The notes below the pieces were generated by a model, which was not told the origin of the DNA, ran no database searches, and worked only from the letters and a program-made list of their open reading frames with translations. This document shows, piece after piece, positions 10,693 to 19,081 of a stretch of DNA of 64,000 nt. Positions within the stretch are counted from its first letter, which is position 1; every line of letters begins with the position of its first letter. Source of the DNA: Gymnorhina tibicen (Eukaryota > Chordata > Aves > Passeriformes > Artamidae). Where the stretch lies: positions 97,755 through 161,754 of the forward strand of contig VXAZ01003477.1 in assembly GCA_013399875.1 (NCBI GenBank), in the 5' to 3' direction. Both the position numbers and the translations under genes were made by a program.

Positions 10693-13179
10693 AGTTACAA
10701 GAAAACAACAATGAAAGTTACCGAGTTACATCCAACATGCCTTTCTTCAAATGTTAAAATACAATTAATTAATTGTCTTAGCACCAGGTTTGTTCTGAAG
10801 GTGCATCTAGATTGCAACCTCAACCTGTATAAAGAAGAAAAAACCCAAAACCCCAACAAAATTAAGAGAAACAAGCTTGTCAGACTTCATTGTTTAATGT
10901 CTTCTCAACTTCTCCACCTTCTAGTCAGTTGTTTCAATTCCAAAAACCAAACAAGTATAATTTTATGCTACAGACTACAAAAAAATATTAGTTTACCAGA
11001 TGTAATCCTTCTTTTAAACTTTCTAACTTGTAAGGGAGACATACAAAATTTATTTTGCTAATGAACACCTGGCAGAAGAGAATGTGACTTCATACTGTTG
11101 AAGATAACAGTTCATGGTCTACTACCATCTGGTTATGAAATTGTCCCTAGCATCAGGCTATGCTTACAGGCTATGCTACAGTGTTTCATTAACAACTCCA
11201 TGATTGCATTATCTTAGAGACACACCTCAAAGAAAGTATTAACCTTTGTTGCTGTTAGGTGATGCTAATTATTTACCATTGTTCCAGTTTGTCCTTGAGA
11301 GACCAACACATAATGGATGCTACTGGAAAAAGGAAGATAAAAAATCTGCCTAGTCCAGACACCCTAGGAACTTTTATTAAAAGTCTAGGCCAGGTTCTCT
11401 TGCCTGCAAGACACAGAGTAATGTACCACTGAATATAGCCAACACTGTTAATTTAAGATGTCCAACAAACCCTAAGAATAGTATATAAGAATATTATCTT
11501 ATGCTGTCTAGGATCTGTGCCAAACAGTAATACTTATAAGGGAACTTGGGCATTTGAGCAGTTGAGGCTGTCTCATGAATTTACAGGTATGTTCTCTTAG
11601 GAGGTAGTTTAGTTCTTCAAGTTTTTTTGAGAGGCATTTAAGTTCTCTGCTAGTTTTTCCATCATCTCTACACAAGCCTGTGACAGCTTTTACTAGTTTC
11701 AACCTCTGAGATCATTTACTACAATTCATAAGTATCTTTGAGCTGCTTTGGATTTTTTCCCCCATTCTAATCAATAGTGAGCTGTATGACCTATCATACA
11801 GCTGACCTGAAAAAAAGGTTATATGTCAACAATAACTGAAGATTTTCTTTACAGCTGGCAAAATGACAACAGTTCTAAGAAAACTAAAATCACCTATTAC
11901 TTCCTCGCTACTACCGTTTTATGTATTCCCATTTCCTTCTTGACACATTTCATTTCAGTGGGATTTCATAACACAGCACAATGGGTTAATGAATACTGTA
12001 GCAAAGTCTAAATTACTTTTCAGTCACATAATGAAAGCCTCTTCAGATGACATCAATTACAGAAATTTAATAACTGCAAAAATTCCCTCTCAGTCCATAC
12101 ATAATGAAAAACCCAATATATTGTGTAACTGTACTTTACTTTGTGTCACAGAACCTTGACTTAGCATGACTTATAAAAATGGTAAAACCCTCTATACAAA
12201 TACCGAGCAATTAAACACCAAGTGTCAGACCAGCCTTTGTTGGCAAAGATTACTAGATAAAAATCACTTTGAAACAGTGCTGAGTAGCATCTGCTGCCAT
12301 TTTCATCTCAGTGACTTCAAAATTAAAAAATGGATTTTATCGTCAGCTTGAGTGAACAGACTTCCTACTATACATCAGCTTTCAGTTTTTAAAATTGTTT
12401 CAGAACTTACAAATTAAATAAAGAAGTCTGGATTTAAGTACAAAACAAGTGTGTTACAATACCCATTTGAACAAACTGGTACGAATTCAATTGTTTACTG
12501 GTTAGGTTAAGCCAGCTGCCCCTCCCTCTCTGCCTCACTGCAAGAAATAGGTTATATGTTGAAGTTTTACTACTCCAGCTGCAACTATCCAGCATGAGAA
12601 TAAACTGTTAAAACAGACAATTCACACACAGCAATTAAAGCTGCAACCACCCTGCATGCCTGAAACAATGCATTGGTTATATCTACTGATCACCCAATTA
12701 GTTCAAGAACCCTAGGAAACTTCTGTTAATGTTTTTAAACCACATATTGTCCCTTCCCCCACATCCTCACTCCTCTGTAGAAAGGAATTTATTAAGCACC
12801 CATCTCCAAATATAACAAGCCACTCTGACTGCCATGAGTCAGCTGGAATTGTTCTGCTAGATAACATACAGAATCCCAACAGTTTGACTTCAAAACTGAA
12901 CACCTTACCCTAATGCGATTTTAGAGTGCCTCACTAATAAAAACAAACGTTAGGGATCTAAAAACACCCTCCTAAGTGTCAATTTTTTTACTAAAAATTA
13001 ACATATATTTTAAAGGTGTTCTGGTGTCCTTTTTCTTGATTTTGAAGAGACAAGACTCAAAAGCATTCTAAGCACATTTCTCAAGACCATCACAACAGGA
13101 GATGGCTACTCAGAAAGTAAACAAATCCTCCACTCATTTTAAGTCACCGGTTGCGCCCAGTGTCACTCTGAGAACATAC

Positions 13180-13277
13180 CTGGCTCAGTCTCTGTTTTCG
13201 GTGTTAAGTCTTCTTCTCTTGAAATGCTCATTTCTGTCATTTGCTGCGTTACAGGCAAAGCGGCAACAGGCACATTT
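13180..13277 (-). CDS. ZFAND5: ZFAND5 coding exon 3 (linker)
   Basis: This 98-base exon continues the inter-finger linker. It encodes [20 protein letters not shown] followed by [13 protein letters not shown]. The match to mammalian ZFAND5 is strong up to REED; after that the bird sequence is about two residues shorter, which accounts for 211 rather than 213 residues. The acceptor is cttaaacag|AAAT and the donor GAGCCAG|GTATGT. The next intron is the 8.9-kb fourth one, which holds the CR1 and LTR insertions. Confidence 0.95.
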
Positions 13278-13692
13278 CTGTTTAAGCACAGCGAAACACA
13301 TATTTACATCAGTTTTACATACATAATAAAAGCTTCAACTGTCCAGACCCATTAATGAACTACTGGTTCAGTTACTACTGATATGTTTTCCAGACCTGTG
13401 CTTCTACTATCTTCAAAACACTATTTTTACTCTATTTTAGTTTCCCTAGAAGAAAACAGGCAAGCCTGTAACAAATTATTTCTGTAGATAAATAAAAAAC
13501 ATTCTTTTTACTGCAGCACTACAACACCAAATACCTAAATGATTTTTCAATTTACATGGGTTCATAGAGCCCTGTCAGGTCACAGGTCCTTTTTCCTCTG
13601 CAGACACTCACTGCAACAGGGCAGGATTGCTGCAGGCCTTCCTGCACACTCACAGCTCATTCAACCCTCCCAGTATACAACCTTAACTTTAC
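13278..13692 (-). other. ZFAND5 intron 3 (415 bp)
   Basis: A short AT-rich intron with GTAAAG at the donor and cttaaacag at the acceptor. I see no repeat in it. The small + strand frame at 13539-13739 resembles nothing. Confidence 0.9.
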
Positions 13693-13804
13693 CTTGTTTT
13701 TTCAGATGTGCTGCCAGCAGCACCTTCACAGTTGTTTAAGCTAGTGTCTGCTCTCTGTGCAGATGCAGAGTCTGAGGTAGGACTGTTTGAACCACTGGTT
13801 GTTC
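13693..13804 (-). CDS. ZFAND5: ZFAND5 coding exon 2 (linker)
   Basis: This 112-base exon encodes the Ser/Thr-rich linker after the A20 finger. It reads [20 protein letters not shown], then [16 protein letters not shown], closely matching the mammalian linker. The acceptor is ttacatag|GAAC and the donor is ACAAG|GTAAAG. It enters with two bases of a split glycine codon and leaves with two bases of an arginine codon, so frame is kept on both sides. The segment has no zinc ligands and looks disordered. It is too short and too open at its ends to stand out as a free open frame, so it was found by following the family sequence. Confidence 0.95.
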
Positions 13805-14219
13805 CTATGTAACAAGAATTTGACAAGTTATGAACAAATTGCTGGAAACACATTAATCAAATAGTCTCGTATACTGCTATGAACTGTCTGCATACAATCT
13901 TCACTGCTACTTCTTATTACTTTTTACTTAAAGACACTTTTTACTTAATAACCAAAATACAGATTGCATAAGAAAATGCTAACAGAAGAGGCTAAGTGGG
14001 AAAGCACATTATGATTGAATGCCAAGCAAACCAGAACACATTACACAGAAATGTATTTTTATCTTTACTGTGCTTTAAAGCAGTATTCTCTTTGAATATT
14101 CATTCTTTAGTTCAGCTTTCAGAAGTCCTGCTAAAAAATGTTCTAGTATGCCTTGTAATCCTCTGTACGTTTTATTTTAAAAGAAATAAAGAAACCCCCA
14201 ACAATCCCCACACCCTTAC
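13805..14219 (-). other. ZFAND5 intron 2 (415 bp)
   Basis: A short intron with GTAAGG at the donor and ttacatag at the acceptor. Nothing else is recognisable in it. Confidence 0.9.
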
Positions 14220-14370
14220 CCATTGGGCTGATTCTACCACTATTCTGCTGTCGCTGAAGATGTTCTTTGTAGCAAACAGAACACATGCCATTTGTTCTAG
14301 GATTTCCATAAAATCCACATCCTGTACTACACAGCATGGGCCCTGGGGTCTGGTTTGTCTCCTGAGTCAT
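14220..14370 (-). CDS. ZFAND5: ZFAND5 coding exon 1 (A20 zinc finger)
   Basis: This exon carries the start codon (14368-14370) and residues 1 to about 50. The exon itself begins at 14377, after a tttacag acceptor, leaving 7 bases of 5' UTR. The start has G at -3 and the N-terminus [11 protein letters not shown] matches the vertebrate ZFAND5 start, apart from T where mammals have A at residue 2. The A20 finger follows, with its four zinc-binding cysteines at residues 14, 18, 30 and 33 and the [18 protein letters not shown] core. A20 fingers of this family bind ubiquitin. The donor is ATGG|GTAAGG after ...RISPM, splitting a glycine codon. The open frame extends upstream to another Met, but that stretch is intron. 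Confidence 0.97.
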
Positions 14371-14377
14371 CTCGATG

Positions 14378-16132
14378 CTGTAAATAAAACCAAAAACTGC
14401 ATTAGGAGCTGGCATGTCACCAAAATCAATTACAGGGTTAAAAGTATTAAGAATTAAAGGAATTATAAGAATGTCTGCTCACCATGCCCCACCAAGTGAT
14501 ATCATCACTCTTAAAGAGGGTTATATGAATGTTAATATACCATTCAAGACCGCAATTTATTGCTAAGTAACATCATTATGAACCTTTAAGACAAGAAAAA
14601 GTGTCATCATACTAATATTGAGAAAAAATATACTTGTTGAGCACTGAGATGCATGTACAGGTTAATTTAATTTGACAGCCAAAAAAAACTCCTTAAGTAC
14701 CAACCTCTGAGCACTAATAGGGATATGCAGAATAAGTAAGACCAAGTTATACCCACAAAGCAGTTCTGGCAAATAACATAGTTCATTTTTCCTTGGCTCC
14801 AGCAGTCAAGGGACTCCAGCAGAAAAGCGCTGATTTTTCAGTGCCAATCTCACGTCATTTTGAGGCTAATTCCACTATTAGCAGTACTTACTCTCACAAT
14901 ACTCTTCCAAGGGAGATAACATCAACAACTCCAAACTGTTGAGTATGTTCTATTACATAGCTTACACATTTACAAAAGAAAAAAAACCCTTCTCTAATCT
15001 AGTTGTATAAAGACTTCTGAGCCTCCCAGAGGCAGTCAGTGCTAACTTTTGCAATGAACCGCATGTTGGAAATAAGGTTTTCACCTTCACTGCCTGTTAA
15101 GCTCTGCAAAGCAAGGTTAGTAGAAAACTGCACAGCAGCCAAATCCTTGATTCCCAAGGGCAATAAAACTGGAACACAGTAATCATGCATTTGCTACAAA
15201 TTGAGGACATGTAATAATATTGTACTAAAATTTAAATTTAGTAGAAGCTGTGCATATGGCATCTGAAGACATTTAGTATAAACTTTAGGCTGCTGTTTTC
15301 CTCTTCAGAAACTGTCACAGTAAGAGATATTTGACAGCTGACACTTGCTAGAAGTCAGAAATGCGAAAAGTGAATTCTTCACAGTGTACAGAAAGATACC
15401 TCTAATTAAGAGAGCCCACACTACAAGTAGTAAACTTATGTTTCCCTATTACTACAACTGCAACTGACAGGTGCCTTTAGCTAAACTAAACTTCTGGGAT
15501 TACAGTAAACCAAAACCAGGAGAAAGTAAACAAGCAAAATTCATCTTGCCTGCTGGTGGTCACAGGATCTAATTTTCCAGGTATAAATAGCTGTACTGTT
15601 TATAGCTTTGTAACACCTTCCAGGTATAAATAGCATCCTTTCTGGCTATAACACAGCTTCACACATATTCTGATACAGTTGTACAGCCAAACACACCAGT
15701 CAAGGGAGCCAGAAAAAAGCATGACCCACCTAGAAGAAATCTAAAGAAATCTTGTCATCTGTATTGTAGACCTATGTCTATATAATACAAAAAAAGACTA
15801 CTTCTGCCCTTTTTATTACTAACCAAGTAAGATAAACATGCTATCAAATACGCTGCCAAAATCAAGTGACCCGCTTAACTTCCAAGTTAGTGTGCTAAAA
15901 CGAATCTCCCCACTTACTAAATGTTGCTTTAGGCGTCAACTCTAATATCCTAGTACTAGACACTCAGTAGCCCCTGCAGTCTTCCACTACCTGAAAAGCA
16001 TACCCCTAACGGAACGATCAAGTCCTTGCTATCCAACGCTGAAAAACTCGTGCTTTTCCAGGCTCCGGGAGGCGGCCCGGGTTTCACCCGCGTTCATTTT
16101 TAAGGCACCTCCCGACAGTGGGAGCCCCTTAC
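14378..16132 (-). other. ZFAND5 intron 1 (about 1.75 kb, in the 5' UTR)
   Basis: This intron separates the non-coding first exon from the start-codon exon. It becomes GC-rich only in its last 100 bases next to the CpG island. A 17-base motif, ttccaggtataaatagc, occurs at 15575-15591 and again at 15618-15634. Otherwise it is unremarkable. Confidence 0.75.
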
Positions 16133-16289
16133 CGCAGCTCTGCGTAGGGCGCACGGGCGGCAGAGTCCCTGGGCCGCCCGCTCGGCAGTGCCGCTGCCGC
16201 CGCGGTGGGTCGGTCACATGGGCGGACGAGCGCCTGCGCTTCCGCCTGTCAGGCGGCGGCGTGACGGGCCCGGGGCGCCCGGCCGCCCC
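16133..16289 (-). other. ZFAND5: ZFAND5 non-coding first exon (inferred)
   Basis: A good donor, GAGCTGCG|GTAAGG, lies at 16128-16133 on the gene's strand. It is about 155 bases downstream of a start site predicted from the TATA box at 16313-16320. Spliced to the acceptor at 14378 it would give a 5' UTR of roughly 164 bases. The exon is inferred from position and splice signal, without transcript support. Confidence 0.6.
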
Positions 16290-16312
16290 CGCCGCCCGCT
16301 GAAGTCAGTCCC

Positions 16313-16320
16313 TATTTATA
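16313..16320 (-). promoter_or_regulatory. TATA box of ZFAND5 promoter
   Basis: The + strand reads TATTTATA, which is TATAAATA followed by G on the gene's strand. It sits in otherwise very GC-rich sequence and predicts a start near 16289. A consensus TATA box inside a CpG island is fairly uncommon and suits an inducible gene. Confidence 0.65.
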
Positions 16321-16803
16321 TCTCCGGCAGGCCGCCGGCTCCGGCGGGAGGAGGCGCCGGCGAAATCCGACTGCCCTGCCCTTCCAGGCGGGAGCGGGAA
16401 GAGCGGGTGCCGACCTGCAGCCCAGAAAATGCGGCATCACCACCCCGCGATCGGGGCCCCGGGGCAACCATCGCTCCAGAAATGCGCCTCGCAACCCCGG
16501 GCGGGTAGGGTTACACCCAACCGCTCCTCTTCGAGAGGAGGGAAGAAGAGAATTAAAAAAGCCCTCCTTCCACCAGCACCCCCGCAGTTACCAGCCCAAC
16601 TTAGGGAAAGGGGCGCGTAAATCCCGTTAGCGACCCCGGCCGCGCACCTCAATCACCATTCGGCACCGAGGCCATGGCCGTGCCGCCTCCGTCGCGCCGG
16701 GCGATCCCACACTGGCGGCGTAACGACAAAAACGAGGGCCCCAACGAGCGCGGAAAGCAGACCCACAACCCGGGCACTGCGTTAGCAACGGGCTCACTGA
16801 CCT

Positions 16804-16810
16804 ACATACC
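16804..16810 (-). promoter_or_regulatory. Candidate splice donor of an alternative first exon
   Basis: The gene's strand reads GCAATTCG|GTATGT. An alternative leader ending at 16810 could splice to the coding exon at 14377. Multiple first exons are a pattern I recall for mammalian ZFAND5; usage here is untested. Confidence 0.35.
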
Positions 16811-17010
16811 GAATTGCCTCAACATCCTCCTCCCGAAGAGGGATCACGATTAAACACGAGAAGCACAGGAACAAAACAAAAGGAGGATGTACAAGGGCTG
16901 CGGGGGTCAGTCGCCGCTCACGGCCGCGCTCGGGCGAGGCAGAGCCCAGTGTCGGTGCTGCGGACCCGAACCGGCACTGGGCGCTCCCCAGGCGGGTGCA
17001 GTCCAGCGGC

Positions 17011-17017
17011 TGACTCA
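17011..17017. promoter_or_regulatory. AP-1 heptamer TGACTCA
   Basis: A perfect AP-1 core, reading TGAGTCAGC on the minus strand, which also fits half of a MAF recognition element. It lies about 700 bases upstream of the TATA start. Confidence 0.4.
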
Positions 17018-17187
17018 GACAAAGGGGGGGGCCCTGCCAAGCACCCGCAGTGCCGCGCGTCTTAACTGCGTCCCCCACCCCCTCCGCCTCTTCCGACGCC
17101 CGGACACAAAAGACCCGCGAGGCTGCCGGGCGGAGGAGCGGTGGCAGCGGGCGGGGATGTCCGGCCGGGCCGCTCCTCGCAACCGCC

Positions 17188-17194
17188 TGAGTCA
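17188..17194. promoter_or_regulatory. AP-1 heptamer TGAGTCA
   Basis: A second perfect AP-1 core, about 170 bases from the first, within the same CpG island. Two in one island raise the odds that they matter, but sequence alone cannot show it. Confidence 0.4.
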
Positions 17195-17321
17195 CGGTCG
17201 GTCCCGCCGCCGGCAGGCCCCACACCGCCGCCGGCCACAGGAACCTCATTGTTTCGCCGCCTGCAATGTCCCGCACCGGCCCCGCCGGGGGCCGAATGGA
17301 ACGAGGCCGCCCAAGAGGAAG

Positions 17322-17342
17322 NNNNNNNNNNNNNNNNNNNNN
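17322..17342. other. Assembly gap of 21 N in the CpG island
   Basis: Twenty-one consecutive unknown bases. The true gap length may differ. It lies in the most GC-rich part, where short-read coverage usually fails. Confidence 0.99.
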
Positions 17343-17458
17343 GCGCCGCCGCCGCTTCGCTCCTTTGTTCCCGCAGCGGCAGCGGCGGCCGTGTCGGCAG
17401 CGGCGCGAGGCGTGACCTGCCGTGCGTGGAAGGCGGGCGGCGGGAAAGCGCTGGAGGC

Positions 17459-17476
17459 GGGTGGGTGGGGAGGGGG
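17459..17476 (+). other. G-quadruplex motif
   Basis: GGGTGGGTGGGGAGGGGG has four G-runs with single-base loops, the most stable class of intramolecular G-quadruplex. It directly precedes the GGA-rich repeat and lies on the template strand relative to ZFAND5, upstream of the TATA start. Confidence 0.75.
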
Positions 17477-17554
17477 AAGAAGAAGACGGCGACGAGGAGG
17501 AGGAGGAGGAGTAGAAGGAGGAGGAGGAGGAGGAAGAGGAGGAGGAGGGAGGAG
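17473..17554. repeat. GGA/GAA-rich simple repeat
   Basis: About 80 bases of nearly pure purine on the + strand, mostly GGA units. It produces the long Arg-rich, Gly/Glu-rich and Ser-rich open frames seen across the CpG island. Confidence 0.9.
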
Positions 17555-17687
17555 CCCAGCCCGCCCGGCGGACGCGGCTCCTCCCCCTACCCGCCCGCCG
17601 GTGCATGCGTGCTGCCGCCCAGCGCTCCGCCCGTTGCCGCTCTGGGCGGGGCGGTCCCGGCGCCGAGCCGGCCGTTCTCCCCCAAAG

Positions 17688-17695
17688 CCACGTCA
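17688..17695 (-). promoter_or_regulatory. CRE/UPRE-like octamer TGACGTGG
   Basis: The + strand CCACGTCA is TGACGTGG on the gene's strand. That is the core bound by XBP1 and ATF6, and close to a CREB site. It is interesting for a gene tied to proteasome function, but a single octamer is weak evidence. Confidence 0.35.
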
Positions 17696-17772
17696 CGGAG
17701 CGCGGGAGCCCCGGGCGGGGAAGGAGTCGCGGGCGGAGCGGCGCGGGCGGGCTCCGCGCTGGCGGAGCGCCT

Positions 17773-17779
17773 GCTCACC
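17773..17779 (-). promoter_or_regulatory. Candidate splice donor of a distal alternative first exon
   Basis: The gene's strand reads ACCTAGCG|GTGAGC, a good donor at the outer edge of the CpG island. It would define a leader starting between about 17.8 and 17.95 kb. Confidence 0.35.
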
Positions 17780-19028
17780 GCTAGGTGTCCGGGGGACGGA
17801 GTGCCTCAGCGCCGGCACACTGCGGCAGATCGAGTCTTGGAGAACGTAGATTGCCTTGAAAATATAATTTTCTTGGGTATTTTTTCTTTTTATTTGACCT
17901 AAGTTTGCCTACAAGATCTAGGCGTCTTGTGAGATGGAAAGTAAAAGTGCAGGAGAATTGCCCCGAAACGGAAGAGAACTTCCAATTTAAATTGCCGGTT
18001 ATGAATTTCATTGCCAGTTGTCTGATAACATAGTCCTTTCACTGCTCTGAAGAGCAGACCTTCACAAAAAAGAACGAATAAAGAAGCAACTATACATTTT
18101 AGTTAATCCAGTGATAAAGAGCTAATTCTACTTGCCTTTTTGGACAGAATCTTATCCTCTTTAGTGGTCAGTACCTTGAAGAATACCGTGATATTTACAA
18201 AACTGCCTTGGAGACCTCTTTTAACTTGTGATGTTTGGAATATCAGGGACCCATAAAAGGAGAACACTCCCAAAGTAACCTTAGGATTTTACCACAAAAA
18301 GCAAAATATGTGCATCCTTAGAAACCACAGCTTCAGATGACAATTTGGACCTCCAGTTGTTTGCTTAGCAGCATCACAGGCAAGGTGCCTTCTGAGGAAA
18401 TGGGTGACTGGTTAGACAAAGAGACACACTTCTAAAGAAGTCTTCTCAGGTGAACATACCCATTGTAGAGCAGAAACATATTTCTTCCATTTTCTTACAG
18501 CTGTTGTTCCTGGTTCTATGTTGTGAATTCTTCAAGAATGTGGGTACCTGGAACTTGGCAGATGAGGGAAGCAGGAAATAAGTGGTTTGTGAATCTGAGC
18601 AGGGTGCCAGGCACTCCTTTGAAAGAGTGTAAGCTTACCTCCTGATGAAGGGCATCTGCCCTCTGAAGAGACTTGAAATGTAGCAGTCCTGAAACATTTT
18701 GGTGCAGATACGTTGTTTTTAGACATATATGGTTAGCAGTCCAACAGAGGAATGAGTGACCATCTTTCCCACAGATTCTTCTCTAAAATGTGTTGGACTC
18801 CCTAATGGCACGTAATTGTAAGCTTTCACCTAAAAGGGTAGTAAGAGACTGCCAGTACTTTCTCCCTGCTACTTTCTTCTATAATGCTGACATTTGAGTA
18901 TCTTGCCTTCATTGTAGGGCCTAAAAGAAATGTAGAGGATCACTAGACTACAGGGTCTTCATGCTCTTTTTCTGTGTACTGTGGAAAGTATTGTGAACTC
19001 CTGTTCCTAGGTACAACAAGATAATAGT

Positions 19029-19081
19029 TAAATATTATTATAATGCTACATATTATTATAATATTAGAATTATTATTATTA
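19029..19081. repeat. ATT-rich simple repeat
   Basis: Degenerate runs of ATT/ATA units around a short unique core. Confidence 0.8.

Larger units (their letters stand above)
4325..13179 (-). other. ZFAND5 intron 4 (8.9 kb)
   Basis: This is the largest intron, between the linker and the AN1 exons. It holds a CR1 LINE fragment (7150-8095) and two LTR fragments (9139-9813 and 10165-10692), all on the + strand and so antisense to the gene. The rest is AT-rich, with short chance frames. Antisense placement is common for LTR elements tolerated in introns, because their polyadenylation signals are then not read. Confidence 0.9.
1600..16289 (-). other. ZFAND5: ZFAND5 gene span (transcription unit)
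   Basis: This is the inferred transcription unit, read right to left. It runs from a TATA-driven non-coding first exon near 16289, through five coding exons, to a candidate polyadenylation signal at 1615-1620. Coding lengths are 151, 112, 98, 126 and 149 bases, total 636, giving 211 residues plus stop; from memory the mammalian protein is about 213. Every junction has GT..AG ends and keeps frame. Introns are about 1755, 415, 415, 8855 and 246 bp. ZFAND5 (ZNF216) is known to bind polyubiquitin through its A20 finger and to associate with the 26S proteasome, with roles in muscle atrophy and NF-kB signalling. The span includes 733 bp of false duplication at 2915-3647. Gene identity is very secure; the transcript ends are inferred. 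Confidence 0.95.
16040..17850. promoter_or_regulatory. CpG island at the ZFAND5 5' end
   Basis: Base composition changes sharply to GC-rich and CpG-dense around 16.04 kb, then returns abruptly to AT-rich after about 17.85 kb. The island contains the TATA promoter, two more candidate first-exon donors (16804-16810 and 17773-17779), two AP-1-type heptamers, a CRE/UPRE-like octamer, a G-quadruplex motif and a GGA-rich repeat. Large open frames across it on both strands are products of GC content. A gap of 21 Ns interrupts it at 17322-17342. Confidence 0.9.

Noticed and set aside
14371..14415. Upstream in-frame Met ([10 protein letters not shown]) as the ZFAND5 start
   Set aside because: The stretch is intronic; a tttacag acceptor lies 7 bases before the conserved MTQETNQ start.
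16794..17849. Open frames of 253-320 codons on both strands
   Set aside because: They run through a 21-N gap and a GGA repeat in a CpG island; the Arg/Pro/Ser/Gly-rich sequence is what GC-rich DNA gives in any frame.
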